Source: Caballeronia sp. SEWSISQ10-4 2 (lineage in GTDB: Bacteria > Pseudomonadota > Gammaproteobacteria > Burkholderiales > Burkholderiaceae). From it: 58,886 bases of DNA. The stretch covers positions 1 through 58,886 of the forward strand of contig NZ_JALPRJ010000053.1 in assembly GCF_030464885.1 (NCBI RefSeq). The letters run 5' to 3'. The position numbers and the translations under genes were made by a program. Shown piece after piece: positions 38,699-47,194 of this stretch; the stretch's first letter is position 1, and every line of letters begins with the position of its first letter. The notes beneath the pieces are model-generated. The model made no database searches, was not told the origin of the DNA, and saw nothing but the letters and a program-made list of their open reading frames with translations.

Positions 38699-39190
38699 TC
38701 AGCTGTGTCCGGTGATGCCGTTCACTATGTTTGCTGCCGGCGTGAAACGCACGATTCCGAGCAACCCCGCGAGCTCGCCAGCCGGCGATGCCAGATCGCC
38801 GACCGTATGCTGGTCGAGCTCCTCGAGGAACGCATCGCGCGCCTTGGCGAACACGCCTCGCAGACGGCAGTGGGACTGGATCACACAATGCCGGTGAGGC
38901 TCGCTTGCATTGGCGAAACAACCGACTATCGAAAAGTCGTTCTCCGTCTTGCGGACGACTTCGCCGACGGTGAGCAGCGGCGTACGCGCTTCGAGCCTCA
39001 GGCCGCCGTTACGGCCGCGCACGGTTTCTACCCAACCCAGTTCCCCAAGCCGCTGCACCACTTTCATCAGATGATTTTTGGAAATCCCGTAGGCATCGGA
39101 AATCTCCTGGATGGTCGATAACCCCTCAGGCCGCACGGCCAGATAGAGCATGACGCGCAGTGAATAATCGGTGTAATCGGTCAGTCGCAT
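38699..39190 (-). CDS. nsrR: Rrf2-family regulator, NsrR type
   Basis: The 163-aa protein, started at ATG 39190 where the family N-terminus (MRLTDYTDYSLRVMLYLA) begins, has the Rrf2 winged helix (ISDAYGISKNHLMKVVQRL, then VRGRNGGLRL). It has three Cys for an Fe-S cluster, in CFANASEPHRHC and QSHCRL. NsrR senses nitric oxide through that cluster and represses NO-defence genes. The first Cys spacing (ten residues) is longer than in E. coli NsrR (four). It is divergent from a truncated haemoglobin gene, which supports an NO role. The longer frame upstream crosses 13-nt repeats and is rejected. Confidence 0.85.
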   Translation of the reverse strand: MRLTDYTDYSLRVMLYLAVRPEGLSTIQEISDAYGISKNHLMKVVQRLGELGWVETVRGRNGGLRLEARTPLLTVGEVVRKTENDFSIVGCFANASEPHRHCVIQSHCRLRGVFAKARDAFLEELDQHTVGDLASPAGELAGLLGIVRFTPAANIVNGITGHS

Positions 39191-39209
39191 GGGGGTATTC
39201 GCGTAATCA

Positions 39210-39244
39210 GTCGCGTGACTCGGTCGCGTGACTCGGTCGCGTGC
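39210..39244. repeat. 13-nt tandem repeat upstream of nsrR
   Basis: GTCGCGTGACTCG occurs at 39210-39222 and 39223-39235, with a partial third copy to 39244. It lies 20 bp upstream of the nsrR start, so it would fall in its leader or promoter. Confidence 0.85.
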
Positions 39245-39476
39245 TTCAATCGCACGGGTATATGGGCACAACTCAAGGCAGCATCAATGGCCGGGTAAAC
39301 GCTCACCCTGCCTGACCCATGCGTGCCTGGCCTAACCGGCGTTCCCGGCTACCAGATAACAACGGCAACCGTTACAAACCATCGGGCAAGCGGCCACTCC
39401 CGCCACCAACAGCTTCACGATTAAACGTCGATTATCATGGGAAGCTATCAACGGGAAGTCAATGAAACATCATTCT

Positions 39477-39566
39477 GCTTATTGGCCCTACTTATTGGCC
39501 CTGCTTATCGCCCTGCTTATTGGCCCCATTTAATGGTCCCATTTAATGGTCCCATCTAACGGCCGT
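39477..39566. repeat. Degenerate ~13-nt tandem array (about seven units)
   Basis: Units TGCTTATTGGCCC, TACTTATTGGCCC, TGCTTATCGCCC, TGCTTATTGGCCCC, then ATTTAATGGTCCC twice and ATCTAACGGCCG run head to tail. The array changes type midway but keeps the ~13-nt period and the C-rich end of each unit. Confidence 0.85.
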
Positions 39567-39619
39567 GGCTCTTATGAAAGCTAGTCCGCAATAGGTTCGT
39601 TGTTTCTTCAGTTTCCGTC

Positions 39620-39643
39620 AAATGCCCTCCGCATAGGGCATTT
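39620..39643. promoter_or_regulatory. Inverted repeat AAATGCCC-N8-GGGCATTT
   Basis: Perfect eight-base arms (39620-39627 and 39636-39643) around an eight-base centre lie 83 bp upstream of the haemoglobin start. It may be an operator. As RNA it would form a weak hairpin followed by few T, so termination is less likely. Confidence 0.45.
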
Positions 39644-39725
39644 TCCTAATATCCGGCGAGTCGATCGCGCGCGGCAATTCGATGGGCGCACTCAGCTTTG
39701 CCGCCCGGACTAATTTCACACCCGA

Positions 39726-40346
39726 ATGCTGTCATCGAATCCCATGATTGAGCCTTTGATTGAGCCTTTGATTGCCCCCTCGACTGAACCCGTGATCGAG
39801 CCAAACACACAGGCGACGCCATTTGTCCGCGCCACGGAACCCGACGAAGCCAATATCCGGCAATTGGTCGACGCATTCTACCGGCGGGTCGACGATGACA
39901 CGCTGCTCGGCCCGATCTTCGCCCGCGAACTGGCTGGCCGCTGGGACGCGCATCTGGCGAAAATGACGACGTTCTGGTCAAGCCTCGTGCTCGGAACCAA
40001 GGCGTACCGGGGCAACGTCCAGGAAGCGCACCGCCCGCTCGGCGACATCGAACCCCAGCACTTCGCCCGCTGGCTCACGCTTTTCCTCGATACCGTCAAC
40101 ACCCGCTACGAACCAGCCGCCGCCGTGCAGTTCATGGAACCGGCGCTACGCATTGCGCAAAGCCTGCAATTGAGCAAGTTCGGCTGGGACTATGCCATTC
40201 CTGATGCTCAGGTCGATCTGCTCGCATCCCTCAAGCGCCTGCGAACGGGTCGTAGCGAGAATGAATCTTCGGCGGAGTTACCCGCCCGGAGCCGCGGCGA
40301 GCCGTTTCCAGTCAAGCTGTCGGGCGTTGAAAGCGAGGAATCCTAG
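39726..40346 (+). CDS. Group III truncated haemoglobin with repeat-derived N-terminus
   Basis: The 206-aa protein contains a group III truncated globin core (about residues 35-165): NIRQLVDAFYRRVDDDTLLGPIF, the distal-side segment WDAHLAKMTTFW, and the conserved AHRPLGDIEPQHFARWLTLF carrying the proximal His. Group III globins bind oxygen and NO and are tied to NO or nitrosative stress. The first ~30 residues repeat IEPL/IEP, encoded by 12-nt tandem DNA repeats (39744-39779), and precede the globin fold. ATG at 39744 is an alternative start. It diverges from nsrR, so NO-responsive control is plausible. It is convergent with moaE. Confidence 0.85.
   Translation: MLSSNPMIEPLIEPLIAPSTEPVIEPNTQATPFVRATEPDEANIRQLVDAFYRRVDDDTLLGPIFARELAGRWDAHLAKMTTFWSSLVLGTKAYRGNVQEAHRPLGDIEPQHFARWLTLFLDTVNTRYEPAAAVQFMEPALRIAQSLQLSKFGWDYAIPDAQVDLLASLKRLRTGRSENESSAELPARSRGEPFPVKLSGVESEES
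39744..39779 (+). repeat. Three 12-nt in-frame repeats in the haemoglobin gene
   Basis: ATGATTGAGCCT, TTGATTGAGCCT and TTGATTGCCCCC lie head to tail and encode MIEP, LIEP and LIAP. Because the unit is a multiple of three the reading frame is kept. Confidence 0.85.
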
Positions 40347-40381
40347 ACACATGCGGTGCGGGCAAACGGACCACGCCTCGC

Positions 40382-40861
40382 TTACGTCCCCGCCCCTTTC
40401 TTCGACTCCGGATCCCATCGCGCCCGAGCGGCATCGTCGGATTCGCGGGCATCGACCCATTTTTCGCCGTGTTCCGTCTTTTCCTTCTTCCAGAATGGCG
40501 CCTGCGTTTTCAGATAGTCCATTACGAACGCGCACGATTCGAACGCCTCTCCCCGATGCATGGCGGTAGTTGCCACCAGCACGATCTGGTCGAGCGGCAA
40601 GAGTTTCCCCACGCGATGCACGATCAGCACGTCGGAACCCGGCCAGCGGTCGCGCGCCTGAGCCGCGATCGCCTCCAGCGCCTTTTCGGTCATGCCGGGA
40701 TAGTGTTCCAGCTCCATCGCCTGGACCGTATTGCCTTCGTTCAGATCACGCACCGTGCCCACAAAACATGCCACCGCGCCGACCTTGGGATTGTCGGCGC
40801 GTAGCGCGGCAACTTCCGTGCTGATATCGAAATCAGTTTCCTGCACGCGTACGCGGGTCAT
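40382..40861 (-). CDS. moaE: Molybdopterin synthase catalytic subunit MoaE
   Basis: The 159-aa protein has ACFVGTVRDLNEGNTVQAMELEHYPGMTEKAL and IVHRVGKLLPLDQIVLVATTAMHRGEAFESCAFVMDYLK-like segments, split over the domain, and the Lys-rich WKKEKTEHGEKW that contacts MoaD. It uses thiocarboxylated MoaD to convert precursor Z to molybdopterin. The gene begins one base after the moaD stop, so the two are coupled. It is last of the moeA-moaD-moaE operon and convergent with the haemoglobin gene. Confidence 0.96.
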   Translation of the reverse strand: MTRVRVQETDFDISTEVAALRADNPKVGAVACFVGTVRDLNEGNTVQAMELEHYPGMTEKALEAIAAQARDRWPGSDVLIVHRVGKLLPLDQIVLVATTAMHRGEAFESCAFVMDYLKTQAPFWKKEKTEHGEKWVDARESDDAARARWDPESKKGAGT

Positions 40862-40862
40862 C

Positions 40863-41120
40863 TCAGCCGCCCGTGACTGGCGGGAAAAACGCGACTTCGC
40901 AGCCTTCCGTGATGCGCCGCGACGGGTCGGTCATTTCGTGGTTGCACGCCATTCGCAACGAGCGGCCTTCGGCGAGCGTTTCCGCCCACGCGCCGCCGCG
41001 CGTACGCAGCCAGGCCCGCACGTCGCCGACGCTGGCCACGCCGTCCGGGACCTCCACGCTCTCGTTCGCTACGCCCAGCGCTTCACGCACGCCCGCAAAA
41101 AACCTCAATTCGACTTTCAT
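40863..41120 (-). CDS. moaD: Molybdopterin synthase sulfur carrier subunit MoaD
   Basis: The 85-aa ubiquitin-fold protein starts MKVELRFFAGVREALG and ends VAFFPPVTGG; the C-terminal Gly-Gly is adenylated and thiocarboxylated by MoeB. ATG at 41120 is chosen; an in-frame TTG at 41132 overlaps the moeA stop but lies outside the fold. It sits between moeA (nine bases upstream) and moaE (one base downstream). Confidence 0.94.
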   Translation of the reverse strand: MKVELRFFAGVREALGVANESVEVPDGVASVGDVRAWLRTRGGAWAETLAEGRSLRMACNHEMTDPSRRITEGCEVAFFPPVTGG

Positions 41121-41128
41121 GATTGCCT

Positions 41129-42394
41129 TCAACGCATCAGTTCTGAAAACGGCATGAAACGCACAGTCTCGCCGGCCTGGATGGCGTGATTCGGCGGGTT
41201 ATCGATCAGTCCGTCGCCCCATACCGTCGATGTCAACACTGCCGAGCTTTGATTCCCAAACACCTCCAGACCACCGGCGTCGTTCACGCGGGCGCGCAGG
41301 AATTCGTTGCGCCGGTCACCCTTTTTCTGGGTGAAATCGGCACGCATTGAATACGCGCGCGGCTCAACCGCCTCGACGCCCGCCAGCCGCAGGATAAAGG
41401 GGCGCACGAAGAGCAAAAACGTGCAGAAACTGGACACCGGATTACCCGGCAAGCCGATAAAAAACGCCTCGTCACCATTTTGAGCCGTCGCCTCACGCCG
41501 CACCGCGCCAAACGCGAGCGGCTTGCCGGGTTTCATCGCGATCTGCCACATGGAAATCCGCCCTTCGGCTTCCACGGCGGGTTTCACATGATCTTCCTCG
41601 CCCACCGATACCCCGCCGCACGTGAGGATCAGGTCGTGATCGAGCGCTGCCCGCCGCAGCATTTCGCGGGTTGCGTCCAGCCGGTCGGCCACGATACCGA
41701 AGTCCGTCACGTCGCAGCCCAGCTTCGCGAGCAACGCACGCAGCGTGAAACGGTTTGAGTTGTAAATCGCGCCGGGACGCAACGGCTCGCCGGGCATGGT
41801 GAGTTCGTCGCCGGTAAAAAACACCGCCACGCGCACCTTGCGCACGACTTCAAGCGCAGCGCTTCCCACCGATGCCGCCAGCCCCAGCGCCTGCGGCGTA
41901 AGCCGCGTGCCGGTAGGCAGAATCACGGAGCCGCGACGGATATCCGCGCCTTGCTGCGTGATCCACTCCCCTTCGGGCGGCACTTGCGTGAACGTCGCGC
42001 CGGCTTCGTCGAGACGAACCATCTCCTGCATCACGATGGCGTTCGCACCCGGCGGCACGGTTGCTCCGGTGAAGATGCGCGCCACCGTGCCGGCGGCGAG
42101 CGGCTCGGCGGTCTGGCCGGCCGGCACGCGTTGCGAAACGGGCAGCGTCACGCCGCGCGCCTCTGTCGCCGCGGCGAGATCCGCCGCCCGCACCGCATAA
42201 CCGTCCATGGAGCTGGTGCGCATGGGCGGGACGTCGAGCGGCGACACGACCGCTGTCGCCAGCACGCGCCCGAGCGCGTCGAAGGTATCGACGGTTTCAA
42301 CGCCGTCCACCCGGCGCGCGGCCGTTAGCAAAGTGGCGCGTGCGTCGGCGGTGGACAGCATTGGCGGGCGTGAAGCGGCGGGCGTGGTGGACAT
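41129..42394 (-). CDS. moeA: Molybdopterin molybdenumtransferase MoeA
   Basis: The 421-aa protein inserts molybdate into adenylylated molybdopterin. Family segments are present: VVSPLDVPPMRTSSMDGYAVR, the domain with GVSVGEEDHVK, and FIGLPGNPVSSF with PFILRLAG, followed by a C-terminal domain. It heads the moeA-moaD-moaE operon on the minus strand; its stop overlaps a possible early start of moaD. Length is normal. Some databases call this glp. Confidence 0.95.
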   Translation of the reverse strand: MSTTPAASRPPMLSTADARATLLTAARRVDGVETVDTFDALGRVLATAVVSPLDVPPMRTSSMDGYAVRAADLAAATEARGVTLPVSQRVPAGQTAEPLAAGTVARIFTGATVPPGANAIVMQEMVRLDEAGATFTQVPPEGEWITQQGADIRRGSVILPTGTRLTPQALGLAASVGSAALEVVRKVRVAVFFTGDELTMPGEPLRPGAIYNSNRFTLRALLAKLGCDVTDFGIVADRLDATREMLRRAALDHDLILTCGGVSVGEEDHVKPAVEAEGRISMWQIAMKPGKPLAFGAVRREATAQNGDEAFFIGLPGNPVSSFCTFLLFVRPFILRLAGVEAVEPRAYSMRADFTQKKGDRRNEFLRARVNDAGGLEVFGNQSSAVLTSTVWGDGLIDNPPNHAIQAGETVRFMPFSELMR

Positions 42395-42642
42395 CGTCGG
42401 GAATGTGGGTTGGCCGTGAAATGGGCAGCGCTAACAGGGTCGCCACCGAAGCACTTATTGTAGCGAGAAGCGAGCGCCAACCGGTCGGCTGCTCCCACCC
42501 GATCCGGGCTCGTCGGCCATCAGGACAAGTGTTCGGCCACCCCGTCCCCTCGCTTCGCGACCCCTTTTTCGCCTTCCGCCCGCGCTGCCGCGCGGCCCGG
42601 GCTCGGTGATACACTCGCACGACACTTTCAGACTTCTCCCCT

Positions 42643-43188
42643 ATGAAATTCTGTTCCGTCTGCGGCCACGAGGTCGGCCTGAGCATCCCGCCCGGCGACA
42701 ACCGCCCGCGCTACGTTTGCGGTAATTGCGGCACGGTGCACTATCAGAATCCGCGCAACGTGGTCGGGACCGTGCCCGTCTGGGACGACAAGGTGCTGCT
42801 GTGCCGGCGCGCGATCGAACCGCGCTACGGCTACTGGACCTTGCCCGCGGGTTTCATGGAGATGGACGAAACCACCAGCGAAGGCGCTGCACGCGAGACG
42901 CTCGAGGAAGCCGGCGCGCGTGTCGAAATCCAGAGCCTGTTCACGCTGCTGAACGTGCCGCATGTGCATCAGGTGCACCTTTTCTACCTGGCGCGGCTGC
43001 TGGATCTCGACATCGACGCAGGCGAGGAAAGTCTCGAAGTGCAGCTCTTCGACGAGAGCGACATCCCCTGGGACGAAATCGCCTTCCCGACGGTCGCCCA
43101 GACGCTGCGCTTCTTTTTCGCCGACCGCGCCGCCGGCAACTACGCGCTGCACACCGGCGACATCTTCCGCTCACTGCGCGAAGGCTGA
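42643..43188 (+). CDS. Nudix hydrolase with N-terminal zinc ribbon
   Basis: The 181-aa protein starts with a zinc ribbon (CSVCG ... CGNCG, about residues 4-28). The Nudix box follows: GFMEMDETTSEGAARETLEE with the metal-binding Glu residues, about 69-91. The layout is like the C-terminal half of NudC, so NAD, ADP-ribose or a capped nucleotide may be the substrate, but specificity is not readable. It is divergent from moeA and is followed 15 bp later by aat, so it may be co-transcribed with that gene. Confidence 0.88.
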   Translation: MKFCSVCGHEVGLSIPPGDNRPRYVCGNCGTVHYQNPRNVVGTVPVWDDKVLLCRRAIEPRYGYWTLPAGFMEMDETTSEGAARETLEEAGARVEIQSLFTLLNVPHVHQVHLFYLARLLDLDIDAGEESLEVQLFDESDIPWDEIAFPTVAQTLRFFFADRAAGNYALHTGDIFRSLREG

Positions 43189-43203
43189 GCGCGCCCGAGA
43201 ATC

Positions 43204-43953
43204 ATGGTTCCATGGCTCGCCTCCGACGATCCGTTCCCCCCCGTCGAGCGCGCGCTCGGCGAGGCGAGCGGCGCGCCGGGATTGCTCGCGGCAAGCGCCG
43301 AATTGCAGAGTAGCCGTCTCGTGGATGCGTATCAGCGCGGCATTTTCCCGTGGTATTCCGACGGCCAGCCGGTGCTCTGGTGGAGTCCCGATCCGCGCAT
43401 GGTGCTGATTCCCGACGAATTCAAAGTTTCCGATTCACTGCGTAAAACGCTGCGGCGCGTATTGCGCGAGCCGACGTGGGAAATCCGCGTGGACCACGAT
43501 TTCGCCGGCGTGATGCGTGCCTGCGCGCAGACGCCGCGCGAAGGTCAGCGCGGCACGTGGATCACGGCGGATATTGTGGAAGCGTATTCATCACTGCATC
43601 GCGAGGGCCGGGCGCACAGCATTGAAACGTGGTTCGAGGGCAAGCGCGTGGGCGGTCTTTACGGCGTGTCGTTCGGACGCATGTTTTTCGGCGAATCGAT
43701 GTTCGCGCATCGCACCGATGCCTCGAAAATAGCGCTCGCGGCGCTCGTCGGACACTTGCGCCACCATAAAATAGAGATGATAGACTGCCAGCAGAATACG
43801 TCGCATCTGGCGTCGCTGGGCGGCCGCGAGATCCCGCGCAAGGCATTTGTGAGACATCTGCGCGGGGCAGTCGGTGAGCCGCCAATACCCTGGCAGTTCG
43901 ACAAGTACGCGCTGCTTGAGACGCTCCAGCCACGCGTACTTCCGTCAACGTGA
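43204..43953 (+). CDS. aat: Leucyl/phenylalanyl-tRNA--protein transferase
   Basis: The 249-aa protein has the family signature: LVDAYQRGIFPWYSDGQPVLWWSPDPRMVL, FGESMFAHRTDASKIALAALV and IDCQQNTSHLASLGGREIPR, each read as part of the whole. It attaches Leu or Phe to N-terminal Arg or Lys, marking proteins for ClpAP through ClpS. It stands with the related transferase gene bpt, 238 bp downstream, as a small N-degron pair. The first ~40 residues vary in the family and look normal here. Confidence 0.96.
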   Translation: MVPWLASDDPFPPVERALGEASGAPGLLAASAELQSSRLVDAYQRGIFPWYSDGQPVLWWSPDPRMVLIPDEFKVSDSLRKTLRRVLREPTWEIRVDHDFAGVMRACAQTPREGQRGTWITADIVEAYSSLHREGRAHSIETWFEGKRVGGLYGVSFGRMFFGESMFAHRTDASKIALAALVGHLRHHKIEMIDCQQNTSHLASLGGREIPRKAFVRHLRGAVGEPPIPWQFDKYALLETLQPRVLPST

Positions 43954-44191
43954 ACGAGGCCGGTTGCGAACGCCAGGCGGATATACCGCGTGATGTACAT
44001 TAAGCGGTGACTGGCAAACCGCGATTCACCCTTTGATATTCGCGAACACATCTAGCACCATTGAACACAATCGAACGTGATGTATAGCTGGCAATATAGC
44101 GATACGACCGAGGCTTTCCGCCCTGCATCGAACCGCCGCGGCACGGTTGGGGTGGTAAGCAAGATAGACGCTTAAAACGAGAGCTGCCAAC

Positions 44192-45064
44192 GTGACTCAC
44201 CCCAATGAGCTGCCGCTTTCACCGCTTTCGGCGTTGCAATTCTATGCAACGGCGCCGTATCCCTGCAGCTATCTGGACGGGCGCATCGCGCGCTCGCAGG
44301 TGGCGACCCCCAGTCACCTGATCAACTCCGACGTCTACACCGAACTCGTCAAAGCGGGTTTCCGGCGCTCGGGGGTGTTCACCTACCGCCCGTATTGCGA
44401 CGGCTGCCGCGCGTGCGTGCCGGTGCGCGTACCTATCGACCGCTTCATGCCGAACCGTACCCAGCGGCGCGTCTGGAAACTGCATGGCGGCCTGGTGGCG
44501 AGCGTCGCGCCGCTTCACTACGACGAAGAGCATTACGCGCTCTATATGCGCTATCAGTCGGCGCGGCATGCCGGCGGCGGCATGGATCGCGACAGCCGCG
44601 ACCAGTACGAGCAATTTTTGCTGCAAAGCCGGATCAACTCGCGCCTGGTGGAATTCCGCGAACCCGTGCGCGCAGGTACTGCGGGGGACCCCGGTGCACT
44701 TCTTGGGGGAAATCTCGTAGACGATCCCCCCGCGCCGGGCACGTTGCGCATGATCAGCATGATCGACATCCTCGGTGACGGCCTTTCGTCGGTCTACACC
44801 TTCTTCGAACCCGGCCTGCCGCACACTAGCTTCGGCACTTACAACATCCTGTGGCAAATCGAACAGGCACGAAGCCTGGATCTGCCTCACGTCTATCTCG
44901 GCTACTGGATTCGCGAGAGCGACAAAATGGCGTACAAAGCCAATTTTCGGCCGCTGGAGGGCTTGATCGACGGTCGATGGGACTTGCTCAACCCCGCCAC
45001 GATGCACTCCGCCGGAACGCCTCCCATGCCCGGCAAGATGCCAGCGGACAAGCCGCGGCGCTGA
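44192..45064 (+). CDS. bpt: Aspartate/glutamate leucyltransferase Bpt
   Basis: The 290-aa protein matches bacterial Ate/Bpt. The N-terminal part ends with YRPYCDGCRACVPVRVPIDRF, with conserved Cys. The C-terminal part has DILGDGLSSVYTFFEPG and WIRESDKMAYKANFRPLE. It adds Leu to N-terminal Asp or Glu, extending the leucine N-end rule begun by aat. Between the two parts lies a short Gly/Pro-rich insertion (about residues 161-178). It follows aat and precedes pyrD on the same strand. Confidence 0.95.
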   Translation: MTHPNELPLSPLSALQFYATAPYPCSYLDGRIARSQVATPSHLINSDVYTELVKAGFRRSGVFTYRPYCDGCRACVPVRVPIDRFMPNRTQRRVWKLHGGLVASVAPLHYDEEHYALYMRYQSARHAGGGMDRDSRDQYEQFLLQSRINSRLVEFREPVRAGTAGDPGALLGGNLVDDPPAPGTLRMISMIDILGDGLSSVYTFFEPGLPHTSFGTYNILWQIEQARSLDLPHVYLGYWIRESDKMAYKANFRPLEGLIDGRWDLLNPATMHSAGTPPMPGKMPADKPRR

Positions 45065-45123
45065 CGATGCGGCTGGCTGTTTCGGCGCCGCTTTCACACC
45101 TGTGTCACAGCTTTTCGGCCGTC

Positions 45124-45141
45124 GCCGTTAAAGCCGTTAAA
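45124..45141. repeat. 9-nt tandem duplication upstream of pyrD
   Basis: GCCGTTAAA occurs at 45124-45132 and 45133-45141, about 40 bp before the pyrD start. Confidence 0.7.
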
Positions 45142-45179
45142 ATGGCGCGTCTCAATTTACGCCGCCTCGGCCTTTCCTC

Positions 45180-46235
45180 GTGTTCAGCTCCCTCTACCCG
45201 CTCGCCCGCGCGCAACTTTTTCGCATGGATGCGGAAGATGCCCATCACCTGACGCTACGCATGCTTGGCGCCGCCGGCCGTACCGGGCTCGCCGGCATGC
45301 TCGCCGAGCGCGCCCCCGATTCGCCGCGCACCGTCATGGGCCTGAGTTTTCGCAATCCGGTCGGACTCGCTGCGGGGCTGGACAAAGATGGCGCGTGCAT
45401 CGACGGATTGGCGTCGCTTGGGTTTGGTTTCATCGAAGTGGGAACGGTCACGCCGCGCGCGCAGCCCGGCAACCCGCGCCCGCGCATGTTCCGGCTGCCC
45501 GACGCGCAGGCGCTGATCAACCGGCTCGGCTTCAACAACCGCGGCGTCGATCAGTTCGTCGAGAATGTGCAGGCCGCGCGGTATCGCGGCATCCTGGGCT
45601 TGAATATCGGCAAGAACGCCGACACGCCCATCGAACGCGCCGCTGAAGATTATTTGTATTGCCTCGAGCGCGTGTATCCGTTCGCGAGCTACGTGACCAT
45701 CAACATCTCGTCGCCGAATACGAAGAACCTGCGCCAGTTGCAAGGCGCCGGTGAGCTCGACGCCCTGCTCGGCGCGCTGAAGGACAAACAACAACGTCTC
45801 TCCGATATGCACGGCAAGCTCGTGCCGCTCGCGCTCAAGATTGCCCCCGATCTCGACGACGAGCAGATCAAGGAGATTGCCGCGACCTTGCTGCGCCATA
45901 AAATAGATGGCGTGATCGCGACCAACACCACGCTCTCGCGCACGGCCGTGAACGGCATGAAACACGGCGATGAAGCCGGCGGCCTGTCGGGCAAGCCGGT
46001 GTTCGAGGCGTCGAATGCGGTGATCCGCAAGTTGCGCGCGGAGCTCGGTGACGAGGTGCCGATCATCGGTGTTGGCGGCATCATGTCGGGTAACGACGCG
46101 CGTGAAAAGCTCGCAGCGGGCGCATCGCTCGTGCAAATCTACACCGGCCTGATTTATCGCGGCCCGGCGCTCGTGACGGAATGCGTCGAAGCGCTGGCCA
46201 GTACCAGTACCAACGCGGCAAGCGCCGCGGCATGA
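45180..46235 (+). CDS. pyrD: Dihydroorotate dehydrogenase (quinone), class 2
   Basis: The 351-aa protein begins with a GTG codon and has the class 2 N-terminal membrane-associating helix (FSSLYPLARAQLFRMDAEDA). The FMN and substrate segments are RNPVGLAAGLDKDG, FNNRGVDQF, NISSPNTKNLRQ (with the catalytic Ser) and IIGVGGIMSG. It oxidises dihydroorotate to orotate in pyrimidine synthesis with quinone as acceptor. Length and motifs are normal. Confidence 0.96.
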   Translation: MFSSLYPLARAQLFRMDAEDAHHLTLRMLGAAGRTGLAGMLAERAPDSPRTVMGLSFRNPVGLAAGLDKDGACIDGLASLGFGFIEVGTVTPRAQPGNPRPRMFRLPDAQALINRLGFNNRGVDQFVENVQAARYRGILGLNIGKNADTPIERAAEDYLYCLERVYPFASYVTINISSPNTKNLRQLQGAGELDALLGALKDKQQRLSDMHGKLVPLALKIAPDLDDEQIKEIAATLLRHKIDGVIATNTTLSRTAVNGMKHGDEAGGLSGKPVFEASNAVIRKLRAELGDEVPIIGVGGIMSGNDAREKLAAGASLVQIYTGLIYRGPALVTECVEALASTSTNAASAAA

Positions 46236-46349
46236 AACTACGTACGCTCATATCCACATGAGCAAACGATCTGAAGACAGCATTGCGTTTTAGCTATCAT
46301 CGCCGCACTTCAGATCACTGACAAAAACCAGGACAAAGGCAAATAACTC

Positions 46350-47141
46350 ATGAAACTGTCTCTCTTCAAAAAAGTGCTCGTTGCCGGCCTGATCGGCGCA
46401 TCGCTCTCGGCTGTCGCCCACGCTGAAGACCTGCTGGATTCGGTCAAGCAACGCGGCACGTTGCGGATTGGCCTGGAGGGCACTTTCCCCCCGTTCAACT
46501 CGAAGTCGCCGCAAGGTGAGCTGGTTGGTTTCGATGTGGATATCGCCAAGGCGGTTGCTGCGAAGCTCGGCGTGAAGCCGGAGTTCGTGACCACCGAATG
46601 GAGCGGGATCATTGCGGGCTTGCAGGCTGGCAAGTTCGACGTGATCGTGAACCAGGTCGGCATTACCGATGCACGCAAGCAGACGCTCGATTTCTCGCCG
46701 GCTTACACGTATTCGAATGCGCAACTGATTCAGCGCAAGGACGACACGCGGGACTTCAAGACGCTTGAAGACCTGAAGGGCAAGAAGCTCGGCGTCGGTC
46801 TGGGCACGAACTACATGGACATGGCGAAGGCCGTGCCGGGTATCGATGTGAAGACGTATCCGGGCGCGCCGGAGTACTTGCGCGATCTGGCGTCGAACCG
46901 TCTGGACGCTGCGTTGAACGATCGACTGATGCTTGCGTACCTGATGAAGAATTCGCAGTTGCCGCTGCGCACCGGCGCGAATGTGGGCCCGGGCAATCCG
47001 TCGGGGATTCCGTTCAAGAAGGGCAATCCGAAGTTCGAGAAAGCCATTGACGACGCGATGACCCAGCTCGAAGCCGATGGTACGTTCACGAAGATCTCGG
47101 AGAAGTGGTTCGGTATCGACGTGACGAAGCCGGCTAAATAA
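46350..47141 (+). CDS. Amino-acid ABC transporter substrate-binding protein
   Basis: The 263-aa protein has a signal peptide (about 1-24, ending AHA) and a SBP_bac_3 fold: LRIGLEGTFPPFNSK, GFDVDIAKAVAAKLG, WSGIIAGLQAGKFDVI. It is close in type to cystine/polar amino-acid binding proteins. A hairpin after its stop (47170-47194) may damp read-through into the permease gene, so the binding protein would be made in excess. Substrate is not certain. Confidence 0.9.
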   Translation: MKLSLFKKVLVAGLIGASLSAVAHAEDLLDSVKQRGTLRIGLEGTFPPFNSKSPQGELVGFDVDIAKAVAAKLGVKPEFVTTEWSGIIAGLQAGKFDVIVNQVGITDARKQTLDFSPAYTYSNAQLIQRKDDTRDFKTLEDLKGKKLGVGLGTNYMDMAKAVPGIDVKTYPGAPEYLRDLASNRLDAALNDRLMLAYLMKNSQLPLRTGANVGPGNPSGIPFKKGNPKFEKAIDDAMTQLEADGTFTKISEKWFGIDVTKPAK

Positions 47142-47169
47142 AACCCGGACCCTCACGCGTTCGGCATCG

Positions 47170-47194
47170 GGGCGGCGTCTTGGAGATGCCGCCC
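47170..47194 (+). terminator. Attenuator-like hairpin between binding protein and permease
   Basis: GGGCGGCGTCT (47170-47180) and AGATGCCGCCC (47184-47194) pair over 11 positions, with one G-U, around TGG. A TTTGCATTTG tail follows. The position suits partial termination or mRNA 3'-end protection inside an ABC operon. Confidence 0.6.

Larger units (their letters stand above)
39191..39725. other. Repeat-rich intergenic region between nsrR and the haemoglobin gene
   Basis: This 535-bp divergent region has no gene. It contains 13-nt repeats next to nsrR (39210-39244), an AATGA-N4-TCATT inverted repeat (39462-39475), a long ~13-nt array (39477-39566) and a perfect AAATGCCC inverted repeat (39620-39643). 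Promoters for both genes must lie here; no -35/-10 pair is clear-cut. Confidence 0.6.

Noticed and set aside
39462..39475. AATGA-N4-TCATT as an NsrR site
   Set aside because: Arms are only five bases and do not match the known NsrR half-site well; not claimed as an operator.
39477..39566. CRISPR-like array
   Set aside because: Units are head to tail with a ~13-nt period and no unique spacers, and no cas gene is present.
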